Shown one piece after another: positions 18,398-26,674 of a DNA stretch of 64,000 nt. The DNA is from Brachyspira sp. SAP_772 (GTDB lineage Bacteria; Spirochaetota; Brachyspiria; Brachyspirales; Brachyspiraceae). A program made the translations under genes and the position numbers. The stretch spans positions 328,418 through 392,417 of the forward strand of contig NZ_VYIX01000001.1 of NCBI RefSeq assembly GCF_009755885.1, in the 5' to 3' direction. Below the pieces are notes generated by a model. It was not told the DNA's origin. It saw only the letters and a program-made list of their open reading frames with translations, and made no database searches. Position 1 is the first letter of the stretch. Every line of letters begins with the position of its first letter.

Positions 18398-19378
18398 ATG
18401 AAAAAAATTAATATAGGATTTATAGGAGCAGGCACTATAGCTGAAACTATGGCTAAGACTATTTCAAAAATAAAAGATGTAGAATCTTATGCAGTAAGTG
18501 CAAGAGATATAAAAAGAAGTAAGGCTTTTGCTAAAAAATATGGATTTAAAAAGTTTTATGGTTCTTATGAAGAGATGGTGAAAGATGAAAATGTAGATTT
18601 AGTTTATATAGCAACACCTCATTCTCATCATTATGAGCATATAAAACTATGTCTCAATAACAACAAAAATGTTTTATGTGAAAAGGCTTTTACTGTTAAT
18701 ACAAAACAAGCTAGAGATGTTATAGTTCTTGCTAAAAAGAAAAAACTTTTACTTGCTGAAGCTATTTGGACTAGATATATGCCAAGCAGAGATATTATTA
18801 ATGAAACTATAAAAAGTGGCATTATAGGTAAGGTAACTTCTCTAACAGCAAATTTAGGTTATGTTATAAATAAAAAAGAAAGATTGATAGAGCCAGAATT
18901 AGCAGGAGGGGCTTTGCTTGATGTTGGAGTTTATACTATCAATTTCGCTCTTATGGTATTTGGAAATAAAATAAAAAAAATAGATTCTACTTGTGTGAAG
19001 ACTAAAAAAGGAGTAGATGAACAAAACTCTATTACTCTTACTTTTGATGACGGAAAAATGGCGGTATTAAACAGTACTATGTCAGCTTTAACAAATAGAG
19101 AAGCTGTTATTAATGGAGATAAAGGATATATTGTTGTAAAAAATATCAATAACCCAGAAAGTATAACAGTTTATTCATTAGACAGAAAAGTTGTAAAAAC
19201 TATTAAAGTTCCAAAACAAATAAGCGGTTATGAATATGAAGTTATTTCTTGTGTAGATGCTATTAGAAACAAAAAGCTAGAATGTAAAGAAATGCCTCAT
19301 GAAGATATTATAAGAGTTATGAATATAATGGACACTTTAAGAAGAAGCTGGAAGATAAAATATCCTTTTGAAAAGTAA
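18398..19378 (+). CDS. Gfo/Idh/MocA family oxidoreductase
   Basis: 326 residues. N-terminal Rossmann fold with GFIGAGTIAETMAK, the conserved ATPHSHHYEH and the CEKAF motif that holds the catalytic lysine of the family. The C-terminal alpha/beta domain (GGALLDVGVYTINFAL) is intact. NAD(P)-dependent oxidation of a sugar or cyclitol derivative is expected; the substrate cannot be assigned. Its sequence resembles the dihydrodiol dehydrogenase/scyllo-inositol branch. It stands alone, with a gene-free repeat block downstream. Confidence 0.88.
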   Translation: MKKINIGFIGAGTIAETMAKTISKIKDVESYAVSARDIKRSKAFAKKYGFKKFYGSYEEMVKDENVDLVYIATPHSHHYEHIKLCLNNNKNVLCEKAFTVNTKQARDVIVLAKKKKLLLAEAIWTRYMPSRDIINETIKSGIIGKVTSLTANLGYVINKKERLIEPELAGGALLDVGVYTINFALMVFGNKIKKIDSTCVKTKKGVDEQNSITLTFDDGKMAVLNSTMSALTNREAVINGDKGYIVVKNINNPESITVYSLDRKVVKTIKVPKQISGYEYEVISCVDAIRNKKLECKEMPHEDIIRVMNIMDTLRRSWKIKYPFEK

Positions 19379-19530
19379 TATATTTGTTCAAAACTAAGTT
19401 GATAAATATTTATTTTGTATGAGTTTTTTATTAAACTTTTTTCCTTAACAAAAAGTATAAGCATTTAAGTTTTATATCTAAGAAATATATATGAAATAAT
19501 GCCATATTTTTTGGATATACTTGATAAAAA

Positions 19531-19601
19531 TGCAGTTCTTTTGGTTCTTTTATACCAATAAAAGAACTGGGGTGCGGGGCAAAGCCCTGCAAATAATAAA
19601 A
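19531..19601 (+). repeat. GC-rich intergenic repeat, type A short
   Basis: Starts TGCAGTTCTTTTGGTTCTTTT, has an 8-nt centre ATACCAAT, then the complementary AAAAGAAC, and ends with GGGGCAAAGCCCTGC, itself a small hairpin. The same unit occurs at 60650-60717 (plus) and 56772-56840 (inverted). This is the first element of the 865-nt gene-free stretch 19379-20243, which otherwise holds AT-rich sequence with no ORF that looks real. Confidence 0.8.
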
Positions 19602-19662
19602 ATAAAGAAAGTTAAAAATTTGTAGTATATAGTAAAACAATTATTCTATATCAATTTTTTGT

Positions 19663-19704
19663 TGTTCTTTTTCCCGCCGCAAAAAGAACCAAAAAGTGCA
19701 AACG
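19663..19704 (+). repeat. GC-rich intergenic repeat, type B
   Basis: TTGTTCTTTTTCCCGCC, then GCAAAAAGAACCAAAAAGTGCAAA. The arms TTCTTTTT and AAAAAGAA can pair. Related copies lie at 19965-20007, 37946-38002, 43484-43514 and at the start of the 49126 element. Confidence 0.7.
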
Positions 19705-19786
19705 TTTTAGCTTTGTATGTTTGGAATATATAAAGCTAAAATAATATTTATATTTTGTTATATATAAAAAGCTATACTTCATTAAA

Positions 19787-19900
19787 TGCAGTCCTTTTGC
19801 TTCTTTGGGTTACGCCTCCGGCACTTCCTTCGGTCGCCCTGAAGGACTCCCTTCGGTCGCAAAAGAAGTAGGGGTTCGGGGGCTAGCCCCCGAGAATAAA
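19787..19900 (+). repeat. GC-rich intergenic repeat, type A long form
   Basis: Type A ends, but the short centre is replaced by about 50 nt with CTTCCTTCGGTCGCCCTGAAGG and a second CCCTTCGGTCG. It closes with GGGGGCTAGCCCCC, a near-perfect palindrome. Starts 256 nt after the copy at 19531. Confidence 0.8.
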
Positions 19901-19964
19901 AAAACATAAAAATATTTTTGAGAGACTTAAAAATTTTTAGTCTATATTAAAATAATTATTTTCT

Positions 19965-20007
19965 ATCAACTTTTTCCAGTAGCAAAAAGTTGCAAAAAGT
20001 ACAAATA
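19965..20007 (+). repeat. Intergenic repeat, type B variant
   Basis: CAACTTTTTCCAGTAGCAAAAAGTTG hairpin followed by CAAAAAGTACAAATA. It occupies the same place after a type A element as 19663-19704 does. Confidence 0.6.
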
Positions 20008-20075
20008 CTATAGCGTTGTATATTTTGGAATATGTATAAAGTATAAGATAATGCATATATTTTAAGTTAAAAAAA

Positions 20076-20220
20076 TGTAGCCTTTTTGCTTCTTTCTGGC
20101 AATACCCACAGGCACTTCCTTCGGTCGCCCTGAAGGACTCTCTTCGGTCGCAAAAGAAGTGGGGGTGTGCACCCTATTGGCACGCTTCGCAGGGGGCAAA
20201 GCCACCACAAATAAAAAAAC
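20076..20220 (+). repeat. GC-rich intergenic repeat, type A long form
   Basis: Third type A copy in the block, 289 nt after the second. It has the same CTTCCTTCGGTCGCCCTGAAGG core, then GTGTGCACCCTATTGGCAC and GGGGGCAAAGCCACCAC. It ends just before the stop of the minus-strand TraB-like gene. Confidence 0.8.
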
Positions 20221-20243
20221 TAATTTTTGTTTATATATAATTA

Positions 20244-22097
20244 CTAAATAATATAATCGTTAGCTATGCTTCTTAGTCTCTTGGCTCCAAGTACATGGAA
20301 ATGTCTTAGTTTTCTTAATGTTTCACTAGAGAAGGTATTTAATGGTACATAAACTATCTCTACTTTTGTTGTCATTTTAGCAAACTCTTTTAATATGTTT
20401 GACGGTGGAGTAGGGGCAACATAACCTAAATATTTGTCCACAGAATAAACTATAGCAGTATACAATAATAAATCAGCATAATTTCTCACTATACCGTCTT
20501 TTTTAAGTTTAGCATATTCTCTCCATACATCATACGGAGCCTGCGGAGGCATTAATGAAGCATAACCTCCAAAAAAGCATTTTGATATACCGGGACCAAC
20601 TAAAGTATTACCGGGCTCTGTTGAATAAAGTATTAAATCGCTGTCATCATGTGCTTCGCTATACCAAACTATATTCCAATCATAATCTTCATCATGTTCC
20701 TCATCAAATATCACAACCATATGACCAATATTGCCTTTTATCTTTGGAATCTCTTTAACATATATCTCTTTTTTATAATAATTTCTTATGGTCTCACGCA
20801 TATCAATACCGTCTTTAATGCTCACCTTAAAAGGCTCTATTTTTGCCTTATCTTCTGTAAGCATGTTTCTAATTTTGTTTCTAAGTATATTCATATGCTT
20901 TTCCATAAGCACATCTTCAGGTATATGCGAAAGTAAATTAGTTCTCTTATTCCAAGTGTCAGCCCATTCTCCGTCATATTTTTCTTTTGGACGAGTTGTT
21001 ACATGCACTTTCTTAAAAGAAGTTTTCCATATATTATCATGTTTATGGAGCTTTATTTTTTTGTCTTTTAATAAGCCCTCCATTCCGTTAGTGGCAGGGT
21101 CGCGGTTTAATTTTATTGTAGGATAATTCTCATCTTCATCTGTGTAATAAGGATAATACTCCATACCTTCCATTACTTCCAAAGCATAATCATTGTTAAT
21201 CATACACTTTGAAGCTGTAAGCATATCTATATAATCTGGAAGAATATAATTGTCTAATATACATAAGTTTCTTAAATATTTCATCATATTTTTTTGTTGT
21301 AATATAGATATAGGAAGCTTGTATCTTAATTTAGCTTCTCTAAAGATACTTTCTATAATTTCTATTTTATCAAACTTTTCTAATTCATTGTTTCTGTATT
21401 TTTCATACATATACGAAGTAAATGGAAACTCTCCAAGCACTTTATTTATAGAGTTTTTATGTATATTAAATATTTTGTTGTTGTCTTCGTTATATTCAAT
21501 TTTTTCATCATTAATTTCTGTTTTTTCTTTTTTTAGTAAATTTAAAATATTATCCCAATGCGACATTCCGCAAACAAATAATATTCTTTCATGCTTTTGA
21601 GAGATATCTCTTAACTCTTTAGCCATAAACGATTCTCTCTCTTCATCAGTTTTAGTTTTTACGAATGAGTAATTATTTTTTATTTCATTATAAAAACTTT
21701 CAAGCCCAATCTTATTTAATAAATAATCATCAGGCATAAGATAATGAGAGTTGGTGTTTATTGATGTGATATCTTTGTCTATTGTATATAATGGGAGCTC
21801 TTCATCTATTGAAAGCCTTATAGCTTCTATAATAGAGTCACAAGGGTCAATAGGTATATAAACAGCTTCATCTTCTATCTCTCTTATAATTAGGCTAACA
21901 AATGGAAGCCTCGCAACAGCATTTCTTAGAGATTTATAAAAGTTTAAAGGCTGTTCTACCACTATAGCATCGGGCTTAAAATTATAAAAAGCTTCTCTCA
22001 CAGCCAAAGCAAAATATACCCTTGAATGTATAGAGGGAATAGCTAAAATATTATTATATCTTAAAACATTAGAATCAATATTAACTATATTACTCAT
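20244..22097 (-). CDS. TraB/PrgY/GumN-like protein, uncertain function
   Basis: 617 residues, no signal peptide or membrane helix. The first 200 residues have the order seen in TraB/GumN-like proteins: an N-terminal NILAIPSIHSR, FKPDAIVVEQP, ERESFMAKELRDISQ and ILFVCGMSHWDNIL. The remaining 400 residues are not recognised and include GGYASLMPPQAPYD and a conserved-looking C-terminus. The family assignment is from these spaced motifs only. The start is 9 nt after the end of the PBP1A gene, without a ribosome site, so the two are probably co-translated. Confidence 0.55.
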   Translation of the reverse strand: MSNIVNIDSNVLRYNNILAIPSIHSRVYFALAVREAFYNFKPDAIVVEQPLNFYKSLRNAVARLPFVSLIIREIEDEAVYIPIDPCDSIIEAIRLSIDEELPLYTIDKDITSINTNSHYLMPDDYLLNKIGLESFYNEIKNNYSFVKTKTDEERESFMAKELRDISQKHERILFVCGMSHWDNILNLLKKEKTEINDEKIEYNEDNNKIFNIHKNSINKVLGEFPFTSYMYEKYRNNELEKFDKIEIIESIFREAKLRYKLPISILQQKNMMKYLRNLCILDNYILPDYIDMLTASKCMINNDYALEVMEGMEYYPYYTDEDENYPTIKLNRDPATNGMEGLLKDKKIKLHKHDNIWKTSFKKVHVTTRPKEKYDGEWADTWNKRTNLLSHIPEDVLMEKHMNILRNKIRNMLTEDKAKIEPFKVSIKDGIDMRETIRNYYKKEIYVKEIPKIKGNIGHMVVIFDEEHDEDYDWNIVWYSEAHDDSDLILYSTEPGNTLVGPGISKCFFGGYASLMPPQAPYDVWREYAKLKKDGIVRNYADLLLYTAIVYSVDKYLGYVAPTPPSNILKEFAKMTTKVEIVYVPLNTFSSETLRKLRHFHVLGAKRLRSIANDYII

Positions 22098-22106
22098 AAA
22101 ACATTA

Positions 22107-24524
22107 TTAATCAAAGAAAGAATCAATTATACTGTCAAGATTGCTAGTGTCTTCTAAATAAGTATCACAAACATTGCAAGTCTCTTGAGGTATCTTGTCT
22201 TTTATAAATAAATCTGTAGTAAGAGCAGGACAAGAAGAACTAGGCAATTTACCGCTTCTTGCACACACTTCCAATCTAACAACATTTTCAGGCTGAGAAT
22301 ACCAAGTAGGTTTTATTTCTTTTAATGCGGCTACCATATATTTACCCCAAATAGGAGCAGCAATTCTTCCTCCAACCTGATGGTTACCAAGTGAATATTT
22401 GAAAGAGTCAAAACCAATCCATATACCAGTAGTAAGTTCAGGAGTATAACCCACAAACCAAGCATCTTTCCAGTCGTTGGAAGTACCAGTTTTTCCAGCC
22501 CCCATTCTAGTAAATCCAGCTTCATACATAGCACTAGTAGCAGTACCACCTCTAAGTACTCCAGCTAATATATCACTAATCATATAGGCAACTTCTTCAC
22601 TCATCACCTGTTTAGCTCCGCCTCTGAGGCTAATTTCTCTTTTCAAATCCTCTTCAAAATTATCCATCATAACACCATATCTGTCTGTAACATATCTTAT
22701 AAGTATAGGCTCAACCTCTTTACCCTTGTTTGCTATAGTGGCAAATCCTGTAGTAAGCTCTAATGGTGTGAAAAGCCCTGTACCAAGTCCTAATGTTAAA
22801 TCTGGGTTAAACATTCTCTTTGATTTAGCATCATCGGGCTGTGCTTTAAATATAGGCTCTATATATCTTATTGCATTTGTAATACCAACATAATTTAATA
22901 CATTAACTGTAGCAATATTAAGTGAAACAGCTAAAGCGTATCTTAAACTAACATCTCCTTTAAAATTGCCCGAATAGTTTTTCGGTATCCAAACCTTTCC
23001 TTCTTCACCTTCCTCTGGTACAAAACCAATAGGAGCATCGCTTACTATGGTTGCTGGGTTATAATTAGTTACGTCCATAGAAGCAGCGTATACGAAAGGC
23101 TTGAATGCACTTCCTGCCTGTCTTCTTGCTTGAGTAGCTCTATTAAATTGGTTTCTTGGAGTAAATCCTGAGCCCCCAACCATAGAAACTATATATCCAT
23201 TTCTTGGGTCTATTGCAACTAATGCCCCTTCTATTTGACGTGATAATTCTGCCTCATCTGCCTTCATTACTTCCATCATAATGTCATTAACTTCTTCCAT
23301 ACCAAACATATCTGAAATAAGTGCTAATGAAGTTGATGTGTCTTGGTTAAGAAGTGAGCGGACAGCTATAGAGAATTTGTTTCTAGCCATATTTTCTGGA
23401 AGCTCAAATAATAATGAAAGCATTTCCACTTTATCTATAAGCTCTCTGTCATAGATAGTGCTTATATCCATAGAACCGCCTTCATATTTGTCATTATATT
23501 CTTTTAAGGCTTCTGTTAATAATTTTTGTGCAGCTTCTTGTTTTTCTATGTCTATAGTAGTGTATATTTTTAATCCATCTTCTTTTAATGCTTTTTCGCC
23601 GTATTTGTCAATCAATTCTCTTCTAACATATTCTGTAATATATGGAGCTCTGTCTATTGAAGCACTATAAGCAGTAGATCCTCTTCTTCCTATCTTTCCG
23701 CTATAAGAAGCCCAAAATTCTTTATAGGCATTATCTGCTTCATCTTGGCTTATAAACTTCAAATCTGTCATTCTTTTTAATACAAGTTTATGTCTGCTCA
23801 TTGATATGTTTGGATTATTGATAGGGGAATAGGTGTTTGGTGAAGGAGGGAGTGTTGCAAGCATAGCACATTCAGCTAAATCTAAATCTTGTACGTCTTT
23901 ATTAAAATAAAATCTGCTTGCTGCCTGTACACCATAAACTGAGTGGCCAAAAAATATTTGATTGAAATATAATGTTACTATCTCTTCTTTAGTTAATCTC
24001 TTTTCTATTTGAAATGTTACCCAGATCTCTTTTAATTTTCTCATAATGGTTCTTTCTCTGGATTTTAATACTATTCCTCTTGCCACCTGTTGGGTTAGGG
24101 TACTTGCTCCTCTTGGTCTTTTACCAACTATCATGTTTCCTATAGTACCTCTAAATATACCTATTATATCTATGCCGTTATGTGTCATAAAATTATTATC
24201 TTCCATAGATATAATTGCTTCTATAAGGTGAGCAGGCAAATCTTTATATTCAACTAAAGCTCTTTGTTCTGAGAAAAACTCTGATATAACTTCGCCTTTT
24301 ATGTCGTATATTTTTGTTGGTATTGTTGGCTTATATAATTCTACCGCTTGAACATCTGGCTGTCTTATAATATCTGCTATTAAAAATGCAAATATTAAAG
24401 TGCCTATAGAAAATATTACAACTAATACTGCTATATATATTTTTATAAATTTATTGAGATTTACTCTATTATAATTATTTTTTAAATTAGCTAATTTGTT
24501 TTTGAAGAAATCTTTTACTTTCAA
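22107..24524 (-). CDS. mrcA: Bifunctional penicillin-binding protein 1A (glycosyltransferase/transpeptidase)
   Basis: 805 residues. A membrane helix lies at about 29-51. The GT51 glycosyltransferase domain has catalytic Glu108 (MEDNNFMTHNGID) and GASTLTQQVARG. The transpeptidase domain has the active Ser472 in SAFK, SLN, and KTGT near 676. The C-terminal tail carries four cysteines in C-x9-C and C-x2-C spacings. It polymerises and cross-links peptidoglycan outside the inner membrane. The start is TTG at 24524, supported by AGGAT 6 nt upstream. Confidence 0.93.
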   Translation of the reverse strand: MKVKDFFKNKLANLKNNYNRVNLNKFIKIYIAVLVVIFSIGTLIFAFLIADIIRQPDVQAVELYKPTIPTKIYDIKGEVISEFFSEQRALVEYKDLPAHLIEAIISMEDNNFMTHNGIDIIGIFRGTIGNMIVGKRPRGASTLTQQVARGIVLKSRERTIMRKLKEIWVTFQIEKRLTKEEIVTLYFNQIFFGHSVYGVQAASRFYFNKDVQDLDLAECAMLATLPPSPNTYSPINNPNISMSRHKLVLKRMTDLKFISQDEADNAYKEFWASYSGKIGRRGSTAYSASIDRAPYITEYVRRELIDKYGEKALKEDGLKIYTTIDIEKQEAAQKLLTEALKEYNDKYEGGSMDISTIYDRELIDKVEMLSLLFELPENMARNKFSIAVRSLLNQDTSTSLALISDMFGMEEVNDIMMEVMKADEAELSRQIEGALVAIDPRNGYIVSMVGGSGFTPRNQFNRATQARRQAGSAFKPFVYAASMDVTNYNPATIVSDAPIGFVPEEGEEGKVWIPKNYSGNFKGDVSLRYALAVSLNIATVNVLNYVGITNAIRYIEPIFKAQPDDAKSKRMFNPDLTLGLGTGLFTPLELTTGFATIANKGKEVEPILIRYVTDRYGVMMDNFEEDLKREISLRGGAKQVMSEEVAYMISDILAGVLRGGTATSAMYEAGFTRMGAGKTGTSNDWKDAWFVGYTPELTTGIWIGFDSFKYSLGNHQVGGRIAAPIWGKYMVAALKEIKPTWYSQPENVVRLEVCARSGKLPSSSCPALTTDLFIKDKIPQETCNVCDTYLEDTSNLDSIIDSFFD

Positions 24525-24618
24525 TTTTTTATCCTAAATGTATTAAAGTTATTCTTTATATTATAAAACAATTATTCAATTAATCAAGCATATAAATTTT
24601 GTTTAATTTTTAAAAAAA

Positions 24619-26391
24619 TTATAAAATTTTTGTTATTAATAGAGTAATATCATCGAATTGAGCTACTTCATCTCTAAATCTAACAGTTTCTTCTACTATA
24701 TCATCTAATAACTCTTTAGGATTATCATAATCATTTTTAAGGAGTTCTTTTAATCTGTCATCCCCATAAACTTCATCAAATCTATTGAAAGTATCCGTTA
24801 CCCCATCTGTAAATAATACTATTGTGTCATTTGATGAATATTGTATTTTTTTATTTGTATAGACTTCATTTTTTACAAACCCTAATGGCTTGCCTCTTGC
24901 ATGCATCTCTTCTATTATTTTTGTATTTGAAGCTTCATCTTTTTTTACTAAATATTGAGGTAAATGTCCAGCATTAGAGTAAGTTAAAGTTTTATTTTTT
25001 GTATCTATTACAACTAAAAAACAAGTAACAAACATACCATTTTTAGAGTCTTCATAAATATGTTTGTTAGTATATTTTAATATGCTTGCTGGGTCATCTA
25101 TTTGGGAGAAATAAACTCTTAATATAGACCTTGTCATAGTCATAAAGAAGCCAGCACCTAATCCCTTACCTGATACATCTGCTATTATAAGTGCATATTT
25201 AGTGCTGCTTATTTTTATATAATCATAGAAGTCACCGCCTACGTTTTTACTTGGTATGCTTATTGCTGCAATATCAAATAAATTATCATTTGGAAAATGT
25301 GTTGGAAGTACGCTTTTTTGTAATTGCTCTGTATAATTAATTTCTTCTGTGAGAGATTCTTTTATTTTAGACTCTTCAGATAAAAGTACATGCATATAAT
25401 TTTCACCTAATTGCTGAGCTAACATTTCTAATAGCATTAAATTACTTAAATTATATGCTTTATTAATATTTCTTTCTGTAGCACATAAAAAGCCTATTAT
25501 TTCATCTTTTATAATTATAGGTGCTGCTATAAAACTCTCTCTTGTATATCTTAAAGATTTATTTGGTTTGAATCTAGGATCTTTAGAAACATTAACAGAA
25601 TAAACAGGCTTTTTGGTTTTTAATATTTCAGCAAGTACATTGTCTTCTACTGTAACTATTCCATATTGCAAAATATCTTCATCAATACCTATTGCAGCTT
25701 TAAATTTGAACACTCCATTTTCTTTTAATATCACGGAAACTCTATGTGCCTCAAAAGCTTCGCATACTATACTAATATTATTGTTTAATATTTCATCAAC
25801 TGTTTCGCATCTGTTTATAGATATAGACATTTCGTATAAAGCAGCAACTTCATATGCTCTTGACTGTGCTTTTTCATAATTAATTTTGTTTACCAGAGAT
25901 AAAGATACTAAATGAGCAAAAGATTTCATTAATACAGTATCTTTTTCTACAAAATTACCATTTTTTTTATTTAACAGAAATATTGCCGCTATGTTTCTTT
26001 TTCTAATCTTTACTGGTACGAATAATATATTTTTTAATTCATCTCCTATCATATCCTTCAAAGGAACAAAATTTGAATCTTCTTTTGGATCATTAGAATA
26101 TAATGAAGCTGATGTAGTGTATGCTCTTACTGCTATGGGTTTATCATTATCTATAATAGAGCCAAAACATTTATCGCCTAATGGACCTATAGACATTTCA
26201 AAGTTTAGATTACTTAATTCTTGATCTACTAAATATAAAAGAATTGTATTTGAATTCATAACGGCTTTTATTTCAGATATAAGAGTTATTAAACTTTCTT
26301 CATAGTCTGTTGAAGAATTCATTTTTTTTATAATATTAGAAAACACCTCAATTTGTTTTTCGGGGTTATCCATTATTTCATTTATATTCAC
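24619..26391 (-). CDS. GAF-GAF-PP2C (SpoIIE/RsbU-type) serine phosphatase
   Basis: 590 residues. Two GAF-like sensory regions (about 20-165 and 185-330) precede a short helical linker and a PP2C-like phosphatase domain. The metal-ligand motifs are intact: GGDFYDY, ADVSGKGLGAGFF, FTDGVTD and FDDITLL. RsbU-type enzymes dephosphorylate an anti-sigma antagonist (STAS protein), linking a signal to sigma-factor or partner switching. No such partner is encoded nearby. The start is GTG at 26391 with GAGG 6 nt upstream. Confidence 0.88.
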   Translation of the reverse strand: MNINEIMDNPEKQIEVFSNIIKKMNSSTDYEESLITLISEIKAVMNSNTILLYLVDQELSNLNFEMSIGPLGDKCFGSIIDNDKPIAVRAYTTSASLYSNDPKEDSNFVPLKDMIGDELKNILFVPVKIRKRNIAAIFLLNKKNGNFVEKDTVLMKSFAHLVSLSLVNKINYEKAQSRAYEVAALYEMSISINRCETVDEILNNNISIVCEAFEAHRVSVILKENGVFKFKAAIGIDEDILQYGIVTVEDNVLAEILKTKKPVYSVNVSKDPRFKPNKSLRYTRESFIAAPIIIKDEIIGFLCATERNINKAYNLSNLMLLEMLAQQLGENYMHVLLSEESKIKESLTEEINYTEQLQKSVLPTHFPNDNLFDIAAISIPSKNVGGDFYDYIKISSTKYALIIADVSGKGLGAGFFMTMTRSILRVYFSQIDDPASILKYTNKHIYEDSKNGMFVTCFLVVIDTKNKTLTYSNAGHLPQYLVKKDEASNTKIIEEMHARGKPLGFVKNEVYTNKKIQYSSNDTIVLFTDGVTDTFNRFDEVYGDDRLKELLKNDYDNPKELLDDIVEETVRFRDEVAQFDDITLLITKIL

Positions 26392-26490
26392 TAAAACCTC
26401 TACATATTAGCCGTTTGAAATAGATTATATCATAGTGTATTTTATAGTCAATAATATAATATATTTTTATAAAATAATAATTTTGAAAAA

Positions 26491-26519
26491 TTGACATTAC
26501 TTAATATTTATTGTAATAT
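26491..26519 (+). promoter_or_regulatory. Promoter of the repeat-leader/acyltransferase operon
   Basis: A perfect TTGACA at 26491-26496 and TAATAT at 26514-26519, spacer 17 bp. The predicted start near 26526 leaves about 20 nt before the leader ATG, enough for the GGAG site at 26535-26538. Confidence 0.7.
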
Positions 26520-26545
26520 ATATAATAAAAAATCGGAGTAATCTT

Positions 26546-26674
26546 ATGCACCGCACCGCACCGCACCGCACCGCACCGCACCGCACCGCACCGCACCGCA
26601 CCGCACCGCACCGCACTAAACTATTTATCTTTAAGTTTTCTATATATAACTTTTATAACATGGAGCTATACTAA
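26546..26674 (+). CDS. 42-residue leader peptide ORF made of (HRTAP) repeats, coupled to the acyltransferase
   Basis: GGAG at 26535-26538 lies 7 nt before ATG 26546. The pentanucleotide tract encodes four HRTAP units plus HRT. The frame then stays open through KLFIFKFS..NMELY and stops at TAA 26672-26674, which shares its last base with the ATG of the MBOAT gene (TAATG). This is the arrangement of translational coupling. Because the tract unit is 5 bp, a change of one unit shifts the frame. One unit fewer stops at 26617, 55 nt short of the gene; one unit more stops at 26682, just inside it. The ORF is inferred; no homologue is recognised. Confidence 0.65.
   Translation: MHRTAPHRTAPHRTAPHRTAPHRTKLFIFKFSIYNFYNMELY
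26549..26616 (+). repeat. Pentanucleotide tandem repeat, (CACCG)x13 plus CAC
   Basis: Thirteen perfect copies of CACCG at 26549-26613, followed by CAC. It is GC rich in an AT-rich gap and has no imperfect copy, as expected of a tract kept uniform by slipped-strand mispairing. It lies inside a short ORF between a promoter and the MBOAT gene. Confidence 0.97.

Noticed and set aside
19379..20243. Protein genes in the repeat block
   Set aside because: The open frames cross hairpin repeats, lack ribosome sites and resemble nothing; they are chance frames.
26549..26616. CRISPR array
   Set aside because: The unit is only 5 bp with no spacers.
26546..26674. Simple intergenic satellite with no coding role
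   Set aside because: Promoter, ribosome site, open frame and TAATG overlap all coincide, which is unlikely by chance; kept as a leader ORF.
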